NCBI GenBank assembly: GCA_030533415.1
Contig: JAUNJE010000003.1
Span: 1 to 64,000 of the forward strand
Direction: 5' to 3'
DNA length: 64,000 nt
From: Eubacteriales bacterium
GTDB taxonomy: Bacteria; Bacillota; Clostridia; Oscillospirales; Oscillospiraceae
The first letter of the stretch is position 1, and each line of letters opens with the position of its first letter. The notes under the pieces are model-generated. The model was not told the origin of the DNA. It searched no databases and worked only from the letters and a program-made list of their open reading frames with translations. Made by a program: the position numbers and the translations under genes. Shown one piece after another: positions 18,659 through 28,021 of the stretch.

Positions 18659-19792
18659 ATGAAAAAAAAGGTCCTGTTTGTGGCGACAGTGGTGAAAACC
18701 CACATGATGCAATTCCATATCCCCTATTTGCGGATGTTCCAGGAAATGGGCTGGGAAACCGCGGTGGCGGCGAGGAACGACTATGAAGACCCTGCCGACT
18801 GCCGGATCCCCTATTGCGACACCTATTACGATATCCCCTTTGAGCGGACGCCATGGAAAAGCCAGAACTGGAAGGCTTACCGCATGCTAAAGCGGATCAT
18901 CGGGGAAGGAAACTTTGACCTGATACACTGCCATACGCCGGTGGGAGCGCTGATCGCCCGGCTGGCAGCGCTGGGGGTTAGGAAAAAGGGAACGAAGGTC
19001 ATTTATACGGCCCATGGCTTCCACTTCTTCCAGGGGGCGCCGCTGGTGAACTGGCTGTGCTTCTATCCGGTGGAGTGGGTGCTGTCCTTTGTAACGGATG
19101 TGCTGATCACCATCAACAAAGAAGACTACGCCCGGGCGCAGAAGCATCTGCACGCCAAGCGGCTGGAATATGTCCCCGGTGTGGGCATTGATACCGGAAA
19201 ATTTCGGGGAAACCGGGACAGCAGGCAGGACAAGCGCCGGGAGTTGGGATTTGGAGACGGGGATTTTCTGATCTTGACTGTGGCGGAAATGACCCGGAAC
19301 AAAAACCATATCACCATCCTCAAGGCCCTTTCCCTGCTGAGGGAGGAACCGGAGTTTGCCCACATGCACTACCTGATCTGCGGACGTGGAGAAGTGTGGG
19401 AGGAGTTGGCGGACAGTGCCAGGATTCTGTGCATCGACGACCATGTACACTTTTTGGGCTACCGGACGGACGCACCGGAGCTGTACCGCTGCAGCGACCT
19501 GTTTGCCTTTATGCCCTTCCGGGAGGGGCTTTCGGTGGCGCTGATGGAGGCCATGAGCTGCGGTATGCCGGTGGTTTGCTCCCAAATTCGGGGCAATACG
19601 GATCTGATTGACGATGGCGTTTCCGGCGTTTTTGCCGAGAATACGCCCCAGGCTGTGGCAAAGGCCATCCTGGAACTGTACCGGGACCCCGAACGGCGGG
19701 CGGCTCTGGGCCGCGGCGCGGCGGAGAAGGTCCTGGAGTTTGACGACCGGAATGTACATAAACGGATGAAAGAGATCTATCTCAGCCTTTGA
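18659..19792 (+). CDS. GT4 glycosyltransferase, EpsD-like
   Basis: This 377-residue retaining glycosyltransferase resembles the EpsD/PglA-like group. The N-terminus KKVLFVATVVKTHMMQFH is followed by IHCHTPVGALIARL near 87-100, the donor-domain entry LTVAEMTRNKNH near 205-216, and E-x7-E in FREGLSVALMEAMSCGMPVV near 289-308. The start at 18659 has AAAGAGGTAG just upstream. It is the first gene behind the internal promoter. Confidence 0.87.
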   Translation: MKKKVLFVATVVKTHMMQFHIPYLRMFQEMGWETAVAARNDYEDPADCRIPYCDTYYDIPFERTPWKSQNWKAYRMLKRIIGEGNFDLIHCHTPVGALIARLAALGVRKKGTKVIYTAHGFHFFQGAPLVNWLCFYPVEWVLSFVTDVLITINKEDYARAQKHLHAKRLEYVPGVGIDTGKFRGNRDSRQDKRRELGFGDGDFLILTVAEMTRNKNHITILKALSLLREEPEFAHMHYLICGRGEVWEELADSARILCIDDHVHFLGYRTDAPELYRCSDLFAFMPFREGLSVALMEAMSCGMPVVCSQIRGNTDLIDDGVSGVFAENTPQAVAKAILELYRDPERRAALGRGAAEKVLEFDDRNVHKRMKEIYLSL

Positions 19793-19815
19793 ATGGGCAA
19801 AAGGAGGCGGCCGCA

Positions 19816-20793
19816 ATGGAGGGAACGCTGATTGTTTCCCTGGATTTTGAACTGTTCTGGGGGATGCTGGACAAATGCGCCTTGGAAGACTATCAGGACA
19901 ATGTGCTGGGGGGCAGAAAGGCGGTCCCGAAGCTGCTGCAGCTGTTTCAGAAATACGGCATCCATGCCACCTGGGCAACCGTCGGTTTTATGTTCGCGAA
20001 GAATTATGACGAGCTTTCCGCCTTTTTTCCGGAAGAATCCCTTCGTCCCACCTATGAAAACAAAAAGCTGGACCCCTATGGATACTTTGCCAAGGTCGGC
20101 GCCAATGAGCAGGAGGCTCCCTGCTTCTATGCTCCGTCTTTAATTCGGCTGGTCTCTCAGGCGCCGGGGCAGGAGATCGGCAGCCACACCTTTTCTCATT
20201 ACTACTGCCGGGAGAAGGGGCAGACCCCTCAGCAGTTTGCGGCGGATATGGAAGCGGCAAAGGCCATCGCGGAAAAGTATGGATACGCGCTGACCTCCGT
20301 GATCCTGCCCCGGAATCAATGTGAACCGGAATATACCCAGGTGCTCCGGGACTGCGGCTTTACGGCCTACCGGGATGAGGAAAACGACTGGATTCACGAA
20401 AAAATCAAATTCCGCCCCCTGCTGCGGCTGCTGCGGCTGGCGGATGTGTATTTCCCGCTGACGGGACAGGGGGGCTACCTGCCCCGGAACGAAAACGGCA
20501 TCTGGAACCTGACGGGGTCCAGAATGTATAAGCCCATCTTTGCCCCTTTGCGGTTTTTGGAGGGCGTGAAGCTTAAGCGCATCAAGCGCCAGATGCTTCA
20601 TGCGGCCAAGAAGGGACTTACCTTCCACCTGTGGTGGCATCCCCATAACATTGGGGTGGATACCCAGGCCCATTTGGCCCAGCTGGAGGAAGTTTTCCGC
20701 TATTATCAGCAGCTGCGGGAAACCTACGGCATGGAAAGCCTGAATATGCGGGAAGCCGCGCAAAAGAGAGAAAAAGCGGAGGACTTGTCATGA
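19816..20793 (+). CDS. Polysaccharide deacetylase family protein (NodB-like fold)
   Basis: This 325-residue carbohydrate esterase 4-type protein probably removes acetyl groups from an N-acetylated glycan or precursor. The catalytic acid and metal site are seen in IVSLDFELFWG at residues 5-15 (the Ser-x-Asp-x-Glu variant) and in GSHTFSHYYC near 123-132 (His-x3-His). A late WWHPHN segment could supply the final His. There is no signal peptide or membrane anchor, so it may act in the cytoplasm on lipid-linked intermediates, unlike secreted chitin or peptidoglycan deacetylases. The start follows AAGGAGG. Confidence 0.85.
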   Translation: MEGTLIVSLDFELFWGMLDKCALEDYQDNVLGGRKAVPKLLQLFQKYGIHATWATVGFMFAKNYDELSAFFPEESLRPTYENKKLDPYGYFAKVGANEQEAPCFYAPSLIRLVSQAPGQEIGSHTFSHYYCREKGQTPQQFAADMEAAKAIAEKYGYALTSVILPRNQCEPEYTQVLRDCGFTAYRDEENDWIHEKIKFRPLLRLLRLADVYFPLTGQGGYLPRNENGIWNLTGSRMYKPIFAPLRFLEGVKLKRIKRQMLHAAKKGLTFHLWWHPHNIGVDTQAHLAQLEEVFRYYQQLRETYGMESLNMREAAQKREKAEDLS

Positions 20794-21824
20794 AAGTGAT
20801 GCATGTTCTGAATTCCAGGATTTATTCCGGCGCCGAAAAGGTGGTCTGTCAGATCATCCGGTCCTTTGAAAATACGGATGTGGAAATGGTCTATTGCAGC
20901 CCGGACAGCGAAACCGTGCGGCAGATGCTGGCGGAACAGGGGGTTACCTTTCTTCCTGTGGACAGCATGACCCCGAAAAATTTAAGCAGTATCCTTCATG
21001 AGCAGAAGCCGGACCTGATCCATGCCCACGATATGCGGGCCAGCTTTGTTTCCGCCCTGTGCTGCGGCAAAATTCCTCTGGTGTCCCACATCCACAACAA
21101 CGCTTATGACGCCCGGGGCCTTTCCCTGAAATCCATCGCCTATCTGCTTGCGGGGGTGAAGGCCAAGCATATTTTTTGGGTATCCAACAGCTCTTATGAG
21201 GGATATCTTTTTCATAAGCTGTTTGCGAAAAAAAGCAGTATACTGTATAATATCATCGATACAGAGCAGATTTTCGAGAAAAAGGCCCAGGATGGTAATG
21301 CGTATGACTATGATGTGATCTACGTTGGCCGTTTGACCTATCAGAAGGATCCCCAGCGCCTGATGCGGGTCTGTGCCCAGCTGAAAGCGCGCAAACCGGA
21401 TTTGAAGGTGGCCATCGTCGGCACCGGGGAGCTGGAGGCGGAAACCAAGCAGCTTTGCGCCCAGCTGAACCTGCAGGATAACGTGCACTTCCTGGGGTTC
21501 CAGAGCAATCCCATCAAAATGGTGCATGACAGCAAGGTGATGATTTTGACCTCCCGCTGGGAGGGGACACCGATGTGCGCCCTGGAGGCCATGGCTCTGG
21601 GAGTTCCGGTAGTGAGCACCCCGTCCGACGGTATGCGGGATCTGATCGAGGATGGCGTCAACGGATATCTGCATGACGAGGATGCTGTTTTGGTGGAAAA
21701 GCTGCTGAAAATCATCTCCGATCCCGGCCACCGGGAAATGCTCTCGCGGCATACGGTGGAAAAATTTGGGCGAATCAACGATGCGCCAAAGTACCGGGAA
21801 GCCATTGCGGCCTGCTACCGGTAG
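20790..21824 (+). CDS. GT4 glycosyltransferase
   Basis: This 344-residue glycosyltransferase starts at an ATG overlapping the deacetylase stop. HVLNSRIYSGAEKVV marks the N-terminal domain, IHAHDMRASF lies near 75-84, the donor domain begins YVGRLTYQKDPQRL near 176-189, and E-x7-E is in WEGTPMCALEAMALGVPVV near 258-276. It has the layout of EpsF/CapM-like enzymes in Gram-positive exopolysaccharide loci. Acceptor and donor are unknown. Confidence 0.87.
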   Translation: MKVMHVLNSRIYSGAEKVVCQIIRSFENTDVEMVYCSPDSETVRQMLAEQGVTFLPVDSMTPKNLSSILHEQKPDLIHAHDMRASFVSALCCGKIPLVSHIHNNAYDARGLSLKSIAYLLAGVKAKHIFWVSNSSYEGYLFHKLFAKKSSILYNIIDTEQIFEKKAQDGNAYDYDVIYVGRLTYQKDPQRLMRVCAQLKARKPDLKVAIVGTGELEAETKQLCAQLNLQDNVHFLGFQSNPIKMVHDSKVMILTSRWEGTPMCALEAMALGVPVVSTPSDGMRDLIEDGVNGYLHDEDAVLVEKLLKIISDPGHREMLSRHTVEKFGRINDAPKYREAIAACYR

Positions 21825-21837
21825 GGAAGGAAGCGCC

Positions 21838-22911
21838 ATGAAAATACTGCAGGTCATTCCCTATTTCTGCTTCGGCGGTGCGGAGATCATGTGCGAAAAC
21901 CTGACCTATGCCCTTATGGACTTGGGACATGAGGTGAGTGTGGTCAGCCTGTATGGCGAACACACCCCCATTTCGGAGCGGATGGAAAAAGCGGGCGTAA
22001 AGATTCTTTATCTGGACAAAAAGCTGGGGCTGGATAGTTCCATGGTTCCAAAGCTGGCCAGGCTTATGAAGCGGGAAAAACCGGATGTGGTGCACACCCA
22101 TCTGGATGTCATCAAATATGCTGCCGCCGCCGCAAAGCTGGCAGGGGTCAGGACCTGTGTTCACACGGTGCACAGCGTGGCGGACAAGGAGGCCGAGGGC
22201 CGCATTCAGAAGTGGATCAACAAAACCTATTTCCGTCTGGGCTGGTCGGTGCCGGTCGCCCTGAGTCCGGAGGTGCAGGCGTCCATCGCTTGTTTTTACG
22301 GCATTGACCGGCGGAAAATCCCGGTGATCTACAACGGCATCGACCTGTCAAAGTGCATCCCCAAGGACAGCTACGCCGTGGGGGACACTGTGACGCTTCT
22401 GCATGTAGGACGGTTCGATGTTCCGAAAAACCATGCGGGACTGCTGAAGGCCTTTCAAAAGCTCCATGCGGCCTATCCCCAGTGCCAGCTGCAGCTTGTG
22501 GGGGATGGTGATTTGCGCGGAGATATGGAAACGCTGGCGGAGGAACTGGGGCTTTTGGACTGCGTCCGCTTTTTCGGTATGCAGGCGGATGTCCATCCTT
22601 ATCTGCACGGCGCGGATATTTTTGTTTTGCCCTCTGTTTATGAGGGCAATCCCATGACAATTATTGAGGCCATGGGCACCGGACTTCCCATTGTCGCCAC
22701 GGCGGTGGGGGGGATCCCGGATATGCTGCAAAACGGGGAGAATGCGCTGCTGGTGCCCTGTGAAACGGACGCGGTCTGCGAAGCCTGCGGGACGCTGGTT
22801 GCCGATGAGGGCCTGCGGACACGTTTGGGACGGCAGGCAAAGATAGACAGTTCCCGTTTTTCTTCCAAATATATGGCGGAGCGGTATTGCGAAAGCTATG
22901 CTGCCCATTGA
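21838..22911 (+). CDS. GT4 glycosyltransferase, EpsF-like
   Basis: This 357-residue retaining glycosyltransferase has ILQVIPYFCFGGAEIMCENL at the N-terminus (acceptor loop GGAE), HTHLDVIKYAAAAAKLAGVR near 86-105, the donor-side entry LHVGRFDVPKNHAGLL near 187-202, and E-x7-E in YEGNPMTIIEAMGTGLPIV near 267-285. The start at 21838 follows GGGAAGGAAG; the in-frame upstream codons inside the previous gene were rejected for that reason. Confidence 0.87.
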   Translation: MKILQVIPYFCFGGAEIMCENLTYALMDLGHEVSVVSLYGEHTPISERMEKAGVKILYLDKKLGLDSSMVPKLARLMKREKPDVVHTHLDVIKYAAAAAKLAGVRTCVHTVHSVADKEAEGRIQKWINKTYFRLGWSVPVALSPEVQASIACFYGIDRRKIPVIYNGIDLSKCIPKDSYAVGDTVTLLHVGRFDVPKNHAGLLKAFQKLHAAYPQCQLQLVGDGDLRGDMETLAEELGLLDCVRFFGMQADVHPYLHGADIFVLPSVYEGNPMTIIEAMGTGLPIVATAVGGIPDMLQNGENALLVPCETDAVCEACGTLVADEGLRTRLGRQAKIDSSRFSSKYMAERYCESYAAH

Positions 22912-22946
22912 AATTGAGATCGTGAATTTGACGGGAGGAATTTGCC

Positions 22947-23933
22947 GTGGACGGGGAACGGATTTCGGTGATTGTACCGGCTTACAATAACGCCCCATGG
23001 CTTCCCCGCTGCCTGGACAGCCTTCTTGCCCAAACCTACCGGAACCTGGAGATCATTGTGGTCAACGATGGTTCCACAGATGATACGAAGCGGGTATTGG
23101 AAACCTACGCAGCGGAGCATTCCTGTATCAAAGCCATTCATAAGGAAAATGGCGGCGTGACCTCCGCCCGCCTGAGGGGCGTGGCGGAAGCGTCGGGACA
23201 ATGGATCGGCTTTATGGACGGCGACGACGAAATGGAACCGAAGATGTATGCGCGGTTATGGGAAAACGCGAAAACCTACGGGGCGGATATTTCCCACTGC
23301 GGCCATCAGGTGCTGTTTCCGGATGGACGGGTCGGGTTTGTACATAACTCGGGCGTACTCCGTCAGCAGGATAAGCTGGCGGGCCTGCGGGACTTGCTGG
23401 ACGGGGGACTAGTCGAATCCAGTCTTTGCACCAAGCTTTTCCGCCGGGAGCTATTTGAGGGCCTGGCGGGGTGGATGGATCCGTCCATCAAAAACAATGA
23501 AGATTTTCTGATGAACTATTATCTGTTCGCCCAGTCGGAGCGGGCTGTTTTTGAGGACATTTGCCCGTACCATTACATTCTGCGCCATGGCTCCGCTTCT
23601 TACCGGCAGCTCCATGCGCACAGCATTTTTGACCCCATCCGGGTACGGCAGAGGATCCTGGAAAACTGCTGCCCGGAACTGCGGGAGGATACCCGCCGGG
23701 CACTGCTGCGGAACTGCCTGTTTGCCTACGGCCAGCTGTCCCTGAATTTGTCACGGGAATTTGACGGCTACCGGGAAAGGGTCAGGCAGCTGCTGATTGA
23801 CCAGAGGGCGTATTTTCATCTGCTCTCGGCCAGAAACCGTTTGCTGGCGCAAATGGTCTGCAATGTGCCTTGGGCCTTTCATTTGGCCTACGGGGTGTAT
23901 GTGAAGCTGTTCCAGCGACAGGAGCAGCATTGA
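22947..23933 (+). CDS. GT2 glycosyltransferase
   Basis: This 328-residue GT-A enzyme starts with GTG behind GGGAGGAA. ISVIVPAYNNAPWLPRC is at residues 6-22 and VVNDGSTDDT near 37-46. The metal-binding motif is MDGDDE near 91-96 in place of the VDSDD of its paralogs, which may reflect another donor. The helical C-terminal region contains the paired substrate segment SLCTKLFRRELF near 157-168 seen in the family. Confidence 0.86.
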   Translation: MDGERISVIVPAYNNAPWLPRCLDSLLAQTYRNLEIIVVNDGSTDDTKRVLETYAAEHSCIKAIHKENGGVTSARLRGVAEASGQWIGFMDGDDEMEPKMYARLWENAKTYGADISHCGHQVLFPDGRVGFVHNSGVLRQQDKLAGLRDLLDGGLVESSLCTKLFRRELFEGLAGWMDPSIKNNEDFLMNYYLFAQSERAVFEDICPYHYILRHGSASYRQLHAHSIFDPIRVRQRILENCCPELREDTRRALLRNCLFAYGQLSLNLSREFDGYRERVRQLLIDQRAYFHLLSARNRLLAQMVCNVPWAFHLAYGVYVKLFQRQEQH

Positions 23934-23951
23934 ATACGAAGGGATGCAAAA

Positions 23952-24932
23952 ATGCAGGAATTGCCGCTGATCAGTGTGATCGTCCCGGTTTACGGGGTGG
24001 AAAAATATTTGGATAAATGCCTTGGCTCCATTACCGGCCAGACCTACCGGAATCTGGAGATCATCCTGATCGACGACGGCTCCCCGGATGGTAGCGGCGT
24101 AATTTGCGACGCCTGGGCGGCAAAGGACAGCCGAATTAAGGTCATCCATAAAGAAAACGGCGGCGCCGGTGCAGCCCGGAATGCAGGGCTGGATATTGCG
24201 CGGGGGGAACGAATAGCCTTTGTAGACAGTGATGATTATATTGCGCCTGATATGTACCGGCATCTTTCCGAACTGCTGGATGGGGGAGCGGATATTGCGG
24301 AGTGTGGTTTTATAAGTGTCTCGGGGGATCAGGCGGAGTTTGGAAGGGAAAGTTCTTTTGTTACGGTTTACACATCCCAGGATGCTATGCGTGAGCATAT
24401 CCGGGATACGGTATTCCGTCAGTTGATTTGGAACAAGCTGTACCGCCGCGAGGTCATAAAGGGCATTCGTTTTCCGGAAGGAACCAAAATTGACGATGAG
24501 TTCTTTACTTATCAGGCATTGGGAAATGCCGAAACGCTTGCCCTTTCCGGTCAAATATGTTATGCTTACCGGCAGCAGCTGGGAAGTGTGATGCACCAAT
24601 TGGATCCTTTTAAGCGTCTGGACGGTATTTTGGCAAAGCAGCAGCGGCTGGCATATCTGCAAGCACATATGCCGGAATTGGTGGATGAAGCAAAGCTGGA
24701 TTTGTTCTTCACCTGCCTGTATGCCATGCAGGGCTGTCTGCGTTCTTTGTCCGGGGATGAGATGGAAAAGGCACGAAGGATCCTTTATGATGCATTGGAG
24801 GACACAAAGCCGCTTCCCTCCGGAAATATGCTTTCCGGAAAAAAGCATTTGCTGCTGAGACTGGCCCGGACTTCCTTTGAGGGAACCTGCCGAATGCTGA
24901 ATTTTCTGACGGATATCCATGTGTTGTCATGA
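23952..24932 (+). CDS. GT2 glycosyltransferase
   Basis: This 326-residue GT-A enzyme has LISVIVPVYGVEKYLDKC at residues 5-22, LIDDGSPDGS near 39-48, and VDSDDY near 91-96. Beyond the catalytic domain, IWNKLYRREVIKGIRFPEG and KIDDEFFTY near 180 match the paralog at 34142 closely, suggesting a duplication within the locus. Bases from about 24240 onward look more AT-rich than the preceding genes by eye. It overlaps the following gene start region by 4 bases if that gene is started at 24929. Confidence 0.86.
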   Translation: MQELPLISVIVPVYGVEKYLDKCLGSITGQTYRNLEIILIDDGSPDGSGVICDAWAAKDSRIKVIHKENGGAGAARNAGLDIARGERIAFVDSDDYIAPDMYRHLSELLDGGADIAECGFISVSGDQAEFGRESSFVTVYTSQDAMREHIRDTVFRQLIWNKLYRREVIKGIRFPEGTKIDDEFFTYQALGNAETLALSGQICYAYRQQLGSVMHQLDPFKRLDGILAKQQRLAYLQAHMPELVDEAKLDLFFTCLYAMQGCLRSLSGDEMEKARRILYDALEDTKPLPSGNMLSGKKHLLLRLARTSFEGTCRMLNFLTDIHVLS

Positions 24933-24940
24933 GGCGTATT

Positions 24941-25831
24941 ATGGAATTTGATTATAAGATTACGGTATTTACCCCAACCTATAACAGGGCTTATATTATT
25001 GAAACGCTGTACCGCTCTTTGCAGCGCCAGACCTTTACGGATTTTGAGTGGCTGGTTGTGGACGATGGCTCTTCAGATGATACGCAGGCCTTATTTGCCC
25101 GGTGGAGCCGGGAGGAAAACCCCTTTCCGATCCGGTATTTCAAACAGGAAAATGGCGGCAAGTGCCGGGCCATCAACCGCGGCCTGGAACAGGCACGGGG
25201 AGAGCTGTTTTTTACGGTGGACTCGGATGATTACCTAACGGACGACGCCCTGGAAAAGGTTGCCCGGTGGGAAGCGGAATTGCCGAAGGAGCAAAATTTT
25301 TGCGGTATTGTGGCAAATCGGGGATATACGCCAGAGTATACTCCCAATACGTTTTTTTCGGGTGAGTTTCTGGATGGTAATGCGTTTGATATGTATGGTG
25401 CAATAGACGGAGAACGTGCGCTTATTTTCTATACGAATATTCACCGGCGTTATTTATATCCGGAATTTCCGGGAGAAAAATTTATGACGGAAGCTGTCAC
25501 GTGGAATCGCATGGCATATGACGGTTATAAAATTCGTTTTTTTAATGATATAATTTGGATTTGGGAGTATAAAGACGACGGCTTAACCAAAGCCGGATAC
25601 AAGGTCTTTCTTGACAATCCACAGGGGACGGGCTTGTTCTTCCGGGAGAAGGCAATCTATTTTAAGTACCCGCCCAAAACCATCCTTGGCATGTGGTATG
25701 GCTTTACCTGCGACGCCATGGACCGGTGTACAAATGCCGAAATTGCACAATACATTGGCATGCCCCGCTGGCTGGTAGCGCCCATGAAGGGACTGCACAA
25801 CCTGATACAATTTATCCGAAAAAAGAGGTAA
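24941..25831 (+). CDS. GT2 glycosyltransferase (glycosyltransferase family A)
   Basis: This GT-A glycosyltransferase of 296 residues has ITVFTPTYNRAYIIETLYRS at residues 6-25, LVVDDGSSDDTQ near 40-51, and the metal-binding VDSDDYL near 93-99. The type with PTYNRAY and a C-terminal YKDDGLTKAG segment differs from the PVYN paralogs around it. The ATG at 24941 was preferred because GAGG lies 7 nt upstream; the ATG at 24929, overlapping the preceding stop, has no ribosome site. Its second half is clearly AT-richer than neighbours, a hint of separate origin. Confidence 0.84.
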   Translation: MEFDYKITVFTPTYNRAYIIETLYRSLQRQTFTDFEWLVVDDGSSDDTQALFARWSREENPFPIRYFKQENGGKCRAINRGLEQARGELFFTVDSDDYLTDDALEKVARWEAELPKEQNFCGIVANRGYTPEYTPNTFFSGEFLDGNAFDMYGAIDGERALIFYTNIHRRYLYPEFPGEKFMTEAVTWNRMAYDGYKIRFFNDIIWIWEYKDDGLTKAGYKVFLDNPQGTGLFFREKAIYFKYPPKTILGMWYGFTCDAMDRCTNAEIAQYIGMPRWLVAPMKGLHNLIQFIRKKR

Positions 25832-25835
25832 TAAA

Positions 25836-26693
25836 ATGGCACAGACTCCGCAAGCAGCTTACCACATTCACATTTCCTCAAAGCACCGCCTGCTGAACCT
25901 GAATCTGAAGGAGGTCTGGCAATACCGGGACCTGATCGCCCTGTTCACCAAGCGGAATTTTGTGGTGTCCTATAAGCAGACGATTCTTGGCCCCGCTTGG
26001 ATTCTGCTCACCCCCATATTCAGCAGTGTTGTGCATGCCATTGTGTTTAATGGCATTGCCGGGATCGGAACGGATGGTGTGCCGACCTTCCTGTTCTATT
26101 TGTTCAGCAACGCAATTTGGGCGTTTTTTTCCAGCTGTGTCACCAGCAATGCCAGTACCTTTACGGAAAATGCCTATGTTTTTGGAAAAGTCTATTTTCC
26201 CCGGCTGACCACGCCCATTTCCAATGTGATTTCCGCAATGATCCGTTTCCTGATCCAGATGGCGCTGGTGATGCTCTTTATGATCTTTTTCCTGATTCAG
26301 GGGACCCTGCATCCCCACTGGGAGGCCTGGCTGATGATCCCTGTGGAGCTGCTGCATCTTGGTATTCTGGGAATGGGATTTGGCATCATCGTATCCAGCA
26401 TGACCACCAAATACCGGGACCTGTCGGTGTTGGTGGACTTCGGTATTTCCCTGTGGATGTATGCGACGCCCATTGTCTATCCGCTGTCCACGTTGGACGA
26501 GGGGTGGATCCGGACTGTGGTGCAGATCAATCCGGTCACCTCTGCCGTAGAGATGCTGCGTTATGCGGTTTTGGGCCAGGGAACGTTGCATTGGGGATAC
26601 TACGGACTGTCCTGGGTGGTTTCCCTTGCCGTCGCGGTCATTGGCATTATGATTTTCAATAAGGTCGAGCGGACCTTCATGGATACGGTGTAA
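25836..26693 (+). CDS. ABC-2 type polysaccharide export permease (Wzm/TagG-like)
   Basis: This is the membrane subunit of an ABC exporter for a finished polysaccharide or teichoic-acid-like polymer. The 285 residues have six predicted membrane helices. The amphipathic N-terminal segment YRDLIALFTKRNFVVSYKQT near 30-49 is followed by LGPAWILLTP, the hallmark of Wzm/TagG/KpsM proteins. It lies 12 bp before its ATPase. With a Wzx flippase also in the locus, two export routes are encoded side by side. Confidence 0.92.
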   Translation: MAQTPQAAYHIHISSKHRLLNLNLKEVWQYRDLIALFTKRNFVVSYKQTILGPAWILLTPIFSSVVHAIVFNGIAGIGTDGVPTFLFYLFSNAIWAFFSSCVTSNASTFTENAYVFGKVYFPRLTTPISNVISAMIRFLIQMALVMLFMIFFLIQGTLHPHWEAWLMIPVELLHLGILGMGFGIIVSSMTTKYRDLSVLVDFGISLWMYATPIVYPLSTLDEGWIRTVVQINPVTSAVEMLRYAVLGQGTLHWGYYGLSWVVSLAVAVIGIMIFNKVERTFMDTV

Positions 26694-26705
26694 GGAGGAT
26701 GGATA

Positions 26706-28007
26706 ATGAGCAGTGAAAACAACAATCGGGAAGTTGCCATTTCCATTTCCGGGGTCAAGAAAAAATACAAGCTGGGCCAGATCGGCGGCGGGACCCTGAC
26801 GGCTGACCTGCAAAGCTGGTGGGCCAGGGTTCGCGGCAAGGAAGACCCCAATACCATCGTCGGCACGGACCAGCGTCTGGTGGGGCAGACCTTCATGGCG
26901 CTGAACGGCATTGACCTGACGGTATACAAAGGGGAGGCCCTGGGCATCATCGGCGGCAATGGCGCGGGAAAAAGCACCATGCTGAAGCTTCTGTGCCGGG
27001 TTACGGCGCCCACCGAGGGTGAAATCGATATTTACGGCCGGATCACCTCCATGCTGGAGGTGGGCACCGGCTTTAACGGAGAAATGACCGGCCGGGAAAA
27101 TGTGTACCTGAACGGCGCCATCCTCGGCATGACCAAGGCGGAAATCGATGCGAAGATGGAGGATATTATTGAATTCTCCGAGGTGCGGGAATTTATTGAC
27201 ACGCCGGTAAAGCGCTATTCCAGCGGCATGTTTGTAAAATTGGCTTTTTCCGTGGCGGCCCATCTGGACAGCGAGATCATGATTATGGACGAGGTGCTGG
27301 CGGTGGGCGACATGGCGTTCCAGAAAAAGTGTCTGGATAAGATGCGGGAAGTTGCTAAAACCGAGGGTAGAACCATTTTGTACGTCTCTCACAATATGAA
27401 CACGATTCGTCGGCTTTGTGACCGGTGTGTGGTGCTTGAGAAGGGCAAGATTATTTTTGGCGGGGATGTAGAGGAAGCCATTGAACTGTATATGCGTCGC
27501 AAGGTCGTTCACAACGAGTGGTCAGAGGGGGTGGTAGAGTGTGATTATCAGAACTCCACTGCACGCTCTGCCTACGGAAGGGGTGGCGCCCGCATCCAGT
27601 ATCTGAAGCTGTTGGGAAAGGGAGAGGCCTTGTATGCTACGGGAGAGCCTATCTGTTTTATCTTGGATGTGAAGGTCAATCGAGATTTTGAGGATTTGCG
27701 GTTGCGCATCGAGGTATTGCATGGCGACGATGTTCCCATTGGGGCGGTTCCGAGCATTTCTCTGGGACAGGTCAAGGCAGGCGAGGCATACCGTTACCAG
27801 GTGGGCTTCGATCCCATCGGCCTGACCAATGGAAAATACCAGGTTTATCTGGTGCTATTTGAAATGGATCAGCTTGGCATGATTTTTGACCAGGATTTGA
27901 TTTTGCCCGCTTTTCGTATGAATATCAGCGAAACAAAGGATATCGACTGGAACACAAAGGCTTGGGGACATATTCGTTTCCCGGATGGGACACTTGAAAA
28001 GCTGTAA
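26706..28007 (+). CDS. ABC polysaccharide exporter ATPase with C-terminal Wzt domain
   Basis: This 433-residue ATPase partners the preceding permease. Walker A is GGNGAGKST near 82-90, the signature is YSSGMFVKLAFS near 173-184, and Walker B is IMIMDEVLAVGD near 193-204, as in the TagH/Wzt group. Residues from about 275 to 433 form an extra beta-rich domain with the layout of the Wzt C-terminal carbohydrate-binding domain, which in the O9a system recognises the finished chain end. That suggests the exported polymer carries a terminal modification. Start after AAGGAGG. Confidence 0.9.
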   Translation: MSSENNNREVAISISGVKKKYKLGQIGGGTLTADLQSWWARVRGKEDPNTIVGTDQRLVGQTFMALNGIDLTVYKGEALGIIGGNGAGKSTMLKLLCRVTAPTEGEIDIYGRITSMLEVGTGFNGEMTGRENVYLNGAILGMTKAEIDAKMEDIIEFSEVREFIDTPVKRYSSGMFVKLAFSVAAHLDSEIMIMDEVLAVGDMAFQKKCLDKMREVAKTEGRTILYVSHNMNTIRRLCDRCVVLEKGKIIFGGDVEEAIELYMRRKVVHNEWSEGVVECDYQNSTARSAYGRGGARIQYLKLLGKGEALYATGEPICFILDVKVNRDFEDLRLRIEVLHGDDVPIGAVPSISLGQVKAGEAYRYQVGFDPIGLTNGKYQVYLVLFEMDQLGMIFDQDLILPAFRMNISETKDIDWNTKAWGHIRFPDGTLEKL

Positions 28008-28021
28008 AAAGGAGGGTAGGA

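Noticed and set aside
16090..18705. 871-residue open frame on the minus strand opposite GT2 and flippase genes
   Set aside because: It covers two well-supported plus-strand genes, has no ribosome site, and its translation is low-complexity Gln/His/Arg-rich sequence, typical of the reverse of GC-rich codons.
25530..25570. TATAAT-like and T-rich sequence inside the GT2 gene at 24941
   Set aside because: It lies within an AT-rich coding stretch with no -35 element and no gene start nearby, so a promoter is not needed.
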